64,000 bases of DNA from Pomphorhynchus laevis (Eukaryota; Acanthocephala; Palaeacanthocephala; Echinorhynchida; Pomphorhynchidae): the NCBI GenBank assembly GCA_012934845.2, contig WNNJ02001708.1:62001-126000 (forward strand), given 5' to 3'. Below the pieces are notes generated by a model. The model saw only the letters and a list, made by a program, of their open reading frames with translations, was not told the origin of the DNA and did no database searches. This document shows, in pieces, positions 59,501 to 64,000 of this stretch; position 1 is the stretch's first letter; every line of letters begins with the position of its first letter. The position numbers were made by a program, and so were the translations under genes.

Positions 59501-62500
59501 TTAATAATTAATACGTAAATTATTAATGAATATTTTTTGTTAACTTAAAGACATTCATTAGATGCCATTAAATATTCTCTTAATATTTAATTAATATAAT
59601 TAATAGTTTTATAATATTGTAATAGACATCTAATAGATGTCTATTCGTTGAGCACAAGATGGTAAAAATCCAGATTTGTACAGTAAAGTGTGGCTAACAG
59701 TCAGGCATTCTAAAATAAACTCATCTTTTTTCATTCAAATGAGTTGAGTACCATCTATATCGAAATGCTATACCATCGCTAAACTCATTATTTATGAGGT
59801 TGAATCCATAATGATCAAATGGTAGTGGAATAAGCCACAAATATGCCCTTTTTCCGATGCATGTGCTATAATCGTGTAAATAATGATTTTAATTGTTCTC
59901 ACTTTTGAATTGTTAGATCCCATTCATATTTTTTACGGATTTTATAGACTTTTCCGATGTAACCCAGTTTGAATGGCAGAAAGCGTAAAATTTTATATTT
60001 TTCTTCGATGGTCGATTGAGTAGTGCATCTTAGAAATCTTGTATACGAAATCTTATATTTTCTTCGCATTTCGGAAAAGTCCTTAGCATAAACATCCATA
60101 TACATTGTAACAAATGATTTGAATGGTATATAATGCGTGTCGATTATACAGAAGCAATTCGATCAATTGTTTAGCATTAATGTCCAATTAATGTCAAATT
60201 AATCCTTTCTTTAATTTGCTTGTAATTCCTAATTCATTTCCTAGTATTTCTTAGTATTTCTTAGTATTTCTTGGACATTCTTAGTATTTCTATTACACTT
60301 GTGCTGGATAAAATAGATCTCCAATTTCGTTGAGTAAAATCTTTGTATTTTCAGGGTTTACCTTATTTTGTTCCTTTCAGGGTTTACATTATAGAAATAT
60401 GTTGATCCTTATACGTTAAGTTTTACTAAACCTTGTTGAAACTTGTATAAGTTTTACTAAATCTTGTTGAAACTTGTTTAAGTTTTACTAAATCTTGTTG
60501 AAACTTGTTCAAGTTTTACTAAATCTTGTTGAAACTTGTTTAAGTTTTACTAAATCTTGTTGAAACTTGTTTAAGTTTTACTAAATCTTGTTCAATTGAT
60601 CAACATATCTTTGTATTTTCAGGGTTTACCTTATTTTGTTCCTTTCAGGGTTTACATTATAGAAATATGTTGATCCTTATACGTTAAGTTTTACTAAACC
60701 TTGTTGAAACTTGTTTAAGTTTTACTAAATCTTGTTGAAACTTGTTTAAGTTTTACTAAATCTTGTTGAAACTTGTTTAAGTTTTACTAAATCTTGTTGA
60801 AACTTGTTTAAGTTTTACTAAATCTTGTTGAAACTTGTTTAAGTTTTACTAAATCTTGTTGAAACTTGTTTAAGTTTTACTAAATCTTGTTGAAACTTGT
60901 TTAAGTTTTACTAAATCTTGTTGAAACTTGTTTAAGTTTTACTAAATCTTGTTGAAACTTGTTTAAGTTTTACTAAACCTTGTTGAAACTTGTTTAAGTT
61001 TTACTAAATCTTGTTGAAACTTGTTTAAGTTTTACTAAATCTTGTTGAAACTTGTTTAAGTTTTACTAAATCTTGTTGAAACTTGTTTAAGTTTTACTAA
61101 ATCTTGTTGAAACTTGTTTAAGTTTTACTAAATCTTGTTGAAACTTGTTTAAGTTTTACTAAATCTTTTTGAAACTTGTTTAAGTTTTACTAAATCTTGT
61201 TCAATTGATCAACATATCATATGAAATTGGCGTCATCCGCATACCATATCTGAAGTATCCATTGAATTGAAGATATTTAGGTCATTTATTTCCTTGAATT
61301 TAGTAAATGTTAATTTATAGGAACAAAGCAAAATCAAATAACAAAGGAATTATTCAGCATTTCAATGGCAACTGCCATCACCATCAAAAATATTTTACAG
61401 TTTTGTATGGTATTTTTAGTAACAAAACTGTAAAAAATTTCCTGATGATGACAGTTGTCATTGAAATATTGAATAATCTTTTTAGTGTTCGATTTTCCTT
61501 GGTTCGTATAAATTAACATATAAAAAATAAATCAAGATTGTGTTCTTTACGTCCTCAAATTGTGTACAGTGATCGAAATAATTATGCGATGGAACAAAGG
61601 AAAATCAAAGAACAAATGATTATTCAATATTTCAATGGCAACTGTCATCTTCATAAAGAAAAGTAAATTTTTACAATTTTGTGTAAAAATACAAAACTGT
61701 ATTTTTTTACACAAAACTGTAATTTTTTCTTGATGTCAGTTGCTATTTAAATATTGAATAATCATTTGTTCTTTGATTTTCCTTTGTCCCTATAAAGTAA
61801 CGTATATTGATTGAATGTCTTTTGAATGTATATAATTAATGGCAATAAAGATGTTGCAAAGACAATCATTGACAAGTGGTATTTCTGCGTGTAGACCTTT
61901 GTTTAAAAATCAGATCACTTCCAGGGCAGGACAGATGTAGTTTACTCCCACTAATTTTATTTTCCAATCAACTGAAATAAATGCATTGGTAGCATCCACG
62001 ACTAATAAGCCATAATCATTCGTTAAGGGAAATGTCTCTAGTAATGAATGATTAATAAATTCAATCCAACTCTTCTGTAATGCCATAATTAAACTATTCC
62101 CAAAACATGCGGAATATAATATCGGACGTTGTCTAAAATCACAGTGTTAATGATTCAATGTTTTGCCTACGTTTGATCTTAAAGGACCATACTCATCTTG
62201 ACTTATCTTTAAAGGGGAAAGTTAATAAATAAGTTGAATTTTATATATCGACTAAGATTGGTTCTAAGGCAGGATAAAAGTAAATCTCTTTCGTTAATGT
62301 TGTTTTCCAATCAACTAAATGAAATGTACTTGTCCAATTAAAGCTCGTTTTAAAGAATGATGGCAAAGAAATGATGGCAATAAAATACAAAACGGTGAAA
62401 ATTTTTCACATCCAATGTTTTACTTGCTATTGATCTTGAAGGAGCATATCTATCTTGAGTTCGTTTTAAACTGGAAATAATAGAGTCAGCATCGATAAAC

Positions 62501-63752
62501 AAATATAGGATGAGTCACAACTCTGTCGACGTAGTCTAATAAAAGTGTATCAGTTTATATATCATTTAAAACTAGATATAGTTCTGCCTTGTGCCTGATC
62601 AAACGGCTGCTTCTGTTGATAGAACAGATAAAGTATCTTTGAATTATAAGATTGCATAGCTGATGAAGCAAATCTTTTACTTACTATAGCCAATTACTTT
62701 TATTTCCCTCGAAATAATTATCGATCTTGGATTGTCGGATTAATGCATCTTCATAAATACTTACCATTTCGTTGGCTTTCCATTTTTCTAAATGTTGCTC
62801 GAGCGCATTTCTGATACTTTGAGTTGAAATTTTTGTAGAACGCACTGGGAAAATATAGTTGCTATTATTAATCATGTATTATCCAGATTACTTTTATTTT
62901 CTTTTATCCTGACTCGCTTTGTGGTAATTGCAATAGATACCAATCTGTATAAGAATATCTGTATAATTTATTATAAGTTACAATGATGCTTGCTGTTCAA
63001 GTAACAGTGGAACCTAGACAATGATTATTGTGCATATCGAGTTTATCAAGCATATTCCGTATAGCATCTTGGCGCCCTATAATTCGAGGTTTATAATTTT
63101 AAATAGTAAATACTTAATCCATTATTGATAAAAAATTATTGGAGTTGTGAAAATGCTAATAGAAATTAGCGAAATATCAATAAAAAGATTTCTACTTTAT
63201 TTTGATCCAGCTCCAATAATTCTTTATGGTTTATAACTCTTGCCACAACGAAATCATCGACATACAGCAGCATCAACTTACATAAGATAGTTCCCTCTCA
63301 AAAGATTTTAACAATCCTTTTCAAAAATGTCAGTTATATTTCCCAAGTTATAAAAATACTAAACATTTTGTTTAGTATCACAAAATTAAGCTGTTAAAAC
63401 TTTTGTTCAATTAATTTATTTGCTTAATGAAATTTTTTAATTATTAATATAAAAATTAAAAATATTAATAACTTTGAATTTATTATAAATATCAATTATA
63501 AAAAATTATATATTAATTATATTAATGTTAAGCCAAAAAAATATTATAAAAATCAAGAACTTAATTCCAAAACATTTTAGAATAAAACATTAAAAATAAA
63601 AAATAAAATAAAAAATAAAATATTGAGCTGAAGAAAATTTACCTATAAATAGCGTCAACCATTTGACAAAATCCAATATGCGCGGATTCAAATGTTCCGT
63701 GATGACGAGAGTGTAGCATTAATAATTCAAAAGCGTCTTTAATCTCCAATAT
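43970..63752 (-). CDS. THADA: THADA (DUF2428, Trm732-like) homologue, C-terminal half; 5' part beyond window
   Basis: Minus-strand exons with GT-AG borders: 63,752-63,643; 58,447-58,207; 58,165-58,040; 56,476-56,385; 56,337-56,250; 53,638-53,522; 53,474-53,309; 53,266-53,202; 51,675-51,577; 49,992-49,705; 45,689-45,577; 45,526-45,448; 44,530-43,970. They encode about 710 residues. The DUF2428 core is unmistakable: SRHHGTFESAHIGF, CAQRRSGGLPLFIQAILS, VHALNTLRMLMKDSGF and CNAATLLYCCMISSLFGTNR. THADA/Trm732 is an ARM/HEAT-type cytosolic scaffold that partners FTSJ1/Trm7 for 2'-O-methylation at tRNA position 32, and has calcium-pump and metabolic roles in animals. Exons are missing between 56,250 and 53,638 and possibly between 53,202 and 51,675. 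Introns range from 41 nt to 5.2 kb. Confidence 0.87.
45187..45297. repeat. Tandem tgacgtgatttgtaat-like repeats
   Basis: Four imperfect copies of a gacgtgatttgtaa core interspersed with atgatttgtatt, inside a THADA intron. Confidence 0.8.
45448..45689 (-). CDS. THADA: THADA exons with 50-nt intron
   Basis: Exon 45,689-45,577 (VLMQSIKCSLLTDDEKLLAS, then PVKILDLLNC) and exon 45,526-45,448 (SLIRADAVTLQFFKGLQNNN) flank a 50-nt intron. Phases fit both neighbours (0 in, 0 out). Confidence 0.7.
47036..47656 (+). CDS. Rap/Ras-family small GTPase, intronless, nested in a THADA intron
   Basis: Complete ATG-to-TAG ORF of 206 residues. G boxes: GSTGVGKS (residues 10-17), switch I YDPTIEDCY (32-40, Thr35 present), DTAGTE (57-62), NKSD (116-119), ETSAK (145-149). 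Thr61 instead of Gln, plus the YDPTIED context, points to the Rap branch. Residue 12 is Thr where Ras and Rap normally have Gly. The C-terminus has a polybasic KKRRHAK tract and the CaaX box CIML; a final Leu favours geranylgeranylation, so membrane attachment is expected. At 206 residues it is longer than typical Rap1 (about 184), through an extended hypervariable tail. It lies wholly within the 4-kb THADA intron 45,690-49,704 on the opposite strand. Lack of introns in an intron-rich genome suggests a retrocopy, but no poly-A tract or flanking duplication is obvious. Confidence 0.92.
   Translation: MTEVKFVVMGSTGVGKSAVTMRFISGEFVEQYDPTIEDCYTKQIEQNNKQYAVEVLDTAGTEMFDAMRELYIKNGHGFVLVYSITSKISFSEVKTLYDNIVKIKATSLVPLVLVGNKSDLEQTDRVISREEGKSIAASWRCPFLETSAKLNLNINTVFTELINEVNRVKSELQASGKMNPSSEQTTDKPTTKKRRHAKIASKCIML
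47712..47717 (+). promoter_or_regulatory. Candidate polyadenylation signal of the Rap-like gene
   Basis: An aataaa hexamer 55 nt after the stop. A 17-nt palindrome (aattcgcattgcgaatt) follows at about 47,739-47,755. Confidence 0.45.
48634..48664. repeat. GC-rich hairpin
   Basis: gtgtcaccag pairs with ctggcgacac (one G-T pair on RNA) around an 11-base loop. It stands out in composition from its surroundings. Function unknown. Confidence 0.5.
48727..48925. mobile_element. Palindromic MITE, copy 6
   Basis: Same family as at 37.6 kb: aattattggaactggatcaa through two mirrored gatatttcactaacttctgttagc-type hairpins to ccaactccaataatttttta. It lies in the THADA intron that holds the Rap-like gene. 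Confidence 0.8.
48959..49423 (+). other. Unrecognised 150-codon ORF, possible hAT relic
   Basis: The frame opens at a TTG; the first ATG is at 48,983. It contains a Cys/His cluster (HTKYLCNRMFCTYC) and basic stretches, with no known domain. Embedded DNA at about 49,070-49,110 (gcgcgagccgcatt and gtgggccgcatcacat) resembles the GC-rich subterminal sequence of hAT elements, so the ORF may be noncoding transposon DNA. aaaatgcagaata is repeated at 49,253 and 49,408. Confidence 0.25.
49705..49992 (-). CDS. THADA: THADA exon, 96 codons
   Basis: Phase 0 at both ends, with donor gtatat and acceptor gccggag-type. It carries KYKNFLLAVVQQWLAFDTML and YFYLSEHSYPLQFWRSQSTV, matching the order of helices that precede the 45.6-kb exon in THADA. 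The start could be further upstream, because the frame stays open to 50,088. Confidence 0.6.
50228..51190. repeat. Complex cluster of interspersed direct and inverted repeats
   Basis: Two modules alternate. Module 1 (ctgacacttt, cagaacagg, taatctgtgaaatgtaagga) occurs at about 50,228, 50,470 and 50,752 and inverted at 51,160. Module 2 (cgtcacggagagtt, gcaacacgatctaacca, taacgtcatcatgcgc) occurs at about 50,341, 50,560, 50,850 and 50,974 and inverted at 51,066-51,115. The array sits in a THADA intron and is less AT-rich than its flanks. Confidence 0.85.
51370..51479. repeat. Perfect 55-bp tandem duplication
   Basis: gctgacgatcactcaactcg and the rest of the 55-base unit occur twice in direct succession, differing at most at the junction base. 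Confidence 0.95.
51577..51675 (-). CDS. THADA: Probable THADA exon, 33 codons
   Basis: Acceptor ttttcag and donor gtaggt enclose SFGNSVNCLLPDVVLFGCRF and following residues. Phase 0 in and out fits the 49.9-kb exon but not the GTACAC donor of the 53.2-kb exon, so one junction is wrong or an exon is missing. Confidence 0.55.
53202..53638 (-). CDS. THADA: THADA exons, three in a row with 42- and 47-nt introns
   Basis: Exons 53,638-53,522 (VHQQLCNALLIILEHIEPDE), 53,474-53,309 (DDRIVNKAARICKKIIKNKI) and 53,266-53,202 (NIKEPDIVSHLDHYFNE). Phases agree across both short introns. Position and helix pattern fit the HEAT-like region after DUF2428. An exon upstream must supply 2 nt and is not identified. 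Confidence 0.7.
54220..54765. repeat. Degenerate minisatellite of aagtgatcgaactgcaaat and 41-bp units
   Basis: The left half has roughly 19-bp aagtgatcgaactgcaaat-like units; the right half has 40-42 bp units with aagttatcgaacaaatgcag and ctagatatataact. Minus-strand ORFs here are repeat artefacts. THADA intron. Confidence 0.85.
54768..54910. repeat. Duplicated flank of the minisatellite, copy 1
   Basis: About 143 bases with agcaataaattacagatta and ttgccattagcaccatc, matching 57,067-57,210. A partial third match lies at 54,120-54,210. Confidence 0.8.
56250..56476 (-). CDS. THADA: THADA exons of the DUF2428 core with a 47-nt intron
   Basis: Exon 56,476-56,385 (CNAATLLYCCMISSLFGTNR, then REEISPRN) and exon 56,337-56,250 (VNASKFFELYPTLYEKLLQM). 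The join across 56,338-56,384 restores a Leu codon and matches the FF..FP.LYPFL segment of the family. The donor at 56,249 (gtgtac) is weak. Confidence 0.85.
56790..57075. repeat. 41-bp minisatellite, about six copies
   Basis: The unit aacaaatgcatattcgatat followed by ataaatgagaataagtaatcg repeats with few changes. Three overlapping minus-strand ORFs of a LFDYLFSFIYRIC pattern are only translations of the repeat. It shares its unit with 54.5-54.7 kb. Confidence 0.93.
57067..57210. repeat. Duplicated flank of the minisatellite, copy 2
   Basis: Partner of 54,768-54,910. Both lie at the right border of a 41-bp array, so array plus flank were duplicated together. Confidence 0.8.
58040..58447 (-). 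CDS. THADA: THADA exons of the DUF2428 core with a 41-nt intron
   Basis: Exon 58,447-58,207 (80 codons plus 1 nt, with HKHLHSLPNNWLQ and AQRRSGGLPLFIQAIL) joins exon 58,165-58,040 (VHALNTLRMLMKDSGFCKDL) across a 41-nt intron at 58,166-58,206. These carry the RRS(A/G)G(L/I)P and VHALN(I/T)LR hallmarks of DUF2428. Confidence 0.92.
60340..61222. repeat. 31-bp satellite in two blocks within a higher-order duplication
   Basis: The unit gttttactaaatcttgttg followed by aaacttgtttaa (31 bp) forms a block of about 6 copies (60,418-60,600) and one of about 17 (60,685-61,205). Each block has the same left flank (cagggtttaccttattttg and tagaaatatgttgatcc) and the same right end (cttgttcaattgatcaacat). 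The whole module was therefore duplicated and one block then expanded or contracted. THADA intron. Confidence 0.95.
61309..61518. mobile_element. Palindromic MITE-like element, copy 1
   Basis: tgttaatttatag at the left and its inverse at the right enclose mirrored atttcaatggcaactgcca-type sequence. The similar ORFs seen on both strands are the signature of the palindrome. Confidence 0.85.
61590..61795. mobile_element. Palindromic MITE-like element, copy 2
   Basis: Same family, better preserved: ggaacaaaggaaaatcaaag at the left is the inverse of ctttgattttcctttgt at the right, with acaaaactgta near the centre. Confidence 0.85.
61905..62110 (-). pseudogene. RT relic of the DATNAFN type
   Basis: The minus strand reads QKSWIEFINHSLLETFPL and DYGLLVVDATNAFISVDW, then ICPALE. 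It aligns with RSRIEYTIHSLRESF and FGILCIDATNAFNRLNR of the element at 2.6-4.6 kb. It is a short fragment with stops around it. Confidence 0.7.
62240..62460 (-). pseudogene. Second diverged copy of the same RT relic
   Basis: The minus strand reads TSTFHLVDWKTTLTKEIYFY and PALEPI, paralleling the ATNAFISVDWKIKLV segment just to the left. The shared ttgatctt(a/g)aaggacata-type context suggests a local tandem duplication of the relic. Confidence 0.5.
62765..62844 (-). other. Exon-like segment inside the THADA intron
   Basis: An acceptor (ttttcccag) and a strong donor (gtaagtattt) bracket 80 nt that read RSTKISTQSIRNALEQHLEK in one frame. Its phase does not allow insertion between the flanking THADA exons, which join correctly without it. 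It may be a cryptic exon or a relic. Confidence 0.25.
63117..63229. mobile_element. Palindromic MITE, copy 7 (internally shortened)
   Basis: tgataaaaaattattggagt at the left and ccagctccaataattcttta at the right frame a reduced centre with a single attagcgaaatatc motif. Confidence 0.8.
63643..63752 (-). CDS. THADA: THADA exon with SRHxGxFExAxxGF motif (rightmost in window)
   Basis: Acceptor ctacag, donor gtaaat, 36 codons plus 2 nt. It reads ILEIKDAFELLMLHSRHHGT then FESAHIGFCQMVDAIYR, the conserved start of the DUF2428 block. Upstream exons encoding the N-terminal half must lie to the right of the window. Confidence 0.88.
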
Positions 63753-64000
63753 CTGTAGCAGACAAATATTTACAAACTTGTAATAAACGTAAAGCAATTA
63801 CGGTTTATGATTTGGTAACATTTTTATACAAAATGGTAACATATTCTTATCACAAGAATATGTTTATTACTTCATATTAAGTAACTTTTATTTAATAAAA
63901 AAAATTAAATAAAAATAATACTTCAGATCTTAAAAAAAATATTTTTTTTTATTTTAAACATTTTAATAAGACTTTAATTCTCGATAGCGCCCTTTAATCG
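63753..64000 (-). other. THADA intron, continues beyond window
   Basis: AT-rich sequence upstream of the last visible exon. Nothing else is recognised. Confidence 0.5.

Larger units (their letters stand above)
58448..63642 (-). other. THADA 5.2-kb intron
   Basis: Phase 2 intron: exon end ATTTATAG and next exon start ATGTGC rebuild DAIYR-CAHKH without a gap. It holds the 31-bp satellite, two palindromic MITEs, RT relics, one copy of the 37.6-kb MITE family and an unexplained exon-like segment near 62.8 kb. A 68-codon minus-strand ORF at 59,899-60,105 is unsupported. Confidence 0.75.

Noticed and set aside
59899-60105. 68-codon minus-strand ORF with Lys/Arg/Tyr-rich product
   Set aside because: Short, no recognised domain, inside an intron, no splice signals that link it to THADA.
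60418-61205. CRISPR-like regular repeat array
   Set aside because: The 31-bp units are contiguous with no spacers.
61307-61519. Similar ORFs on opposite strands
   Set aside because: Explained by the palindromic element.

Overview
The window reads as nuclear DNA of an AT-rich invertebrate animal. It holds spliced genes of metazoan families with many introns of only 41-52 nt beside introns of several kilobases, several non-LTR retrotransposon families, a hAT DNA transposon, palindromic MITE-like elements and many satellites. I saw no operons, bacterial genes, CRISPR arrays, tRNA or rRNA. I cannot name the species.

Bases 1-19,100 are a retrotransposon graveyard. It contains an L2/CR1-like element (+) with a foldback, a degraded reverse transcriptase (RT) element with a DATNAF motif (-), a 16-bp minisatellite, a second non-LTR element (-) carrying an inserted fragment of the first family, an RT relic (+), another L2/CR1-like copy (+) split by an (AT)46 run, a third family (+, 13.9-18.2 kb) and one more RT fragment. 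Almost all carry stops or frameshifts. Bases 19.1-22.5 kb are AT-rich and hold a 1.48-kb hAT relic with terminal repeats, a degenerate 8-bp target duplication, the transposase C-terminal motif, and an unexplained 192-codon ORF on the opposite strand.

A minus-strand gene at 33,352 to 22,579 is an aspartyl/asparaginyl beta-hydroxylase (ASPH) homologue, rebuilt here from its exons: short basic N-terminus, one membrane segment, long acidic Ser/Asp/Glu/Asn region, TPR-like segment, C-terminal hydroxylase fold. One expected iron-binding His is Ser and a 2-oxoglutarate-binding Arg is Lys, so it may be a pseudoenzyme.

The 33.4-43.9 kb stretch is intergenic: AT-rich DNA with palindromic MITEs, a roughly 420-bp duplicated block, a foldback and a roughly 890-bp element with long terminal inverted repeats. 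From 43,970 to beyond the right edge, the minus strand carries the C-terminal half of a THADA (yeast Trm732) homologue, a partner in tRNA 2'-O-methylation. At least thirteen exons are visible, and splice phases agree at most junctions. Its large introns hold tandem repeats, MITEs, RT relics and, on the opposite strand at 47,036-47,656, an intact intronless Rap/Ras-type GTPase with Thr at Ras position 12.
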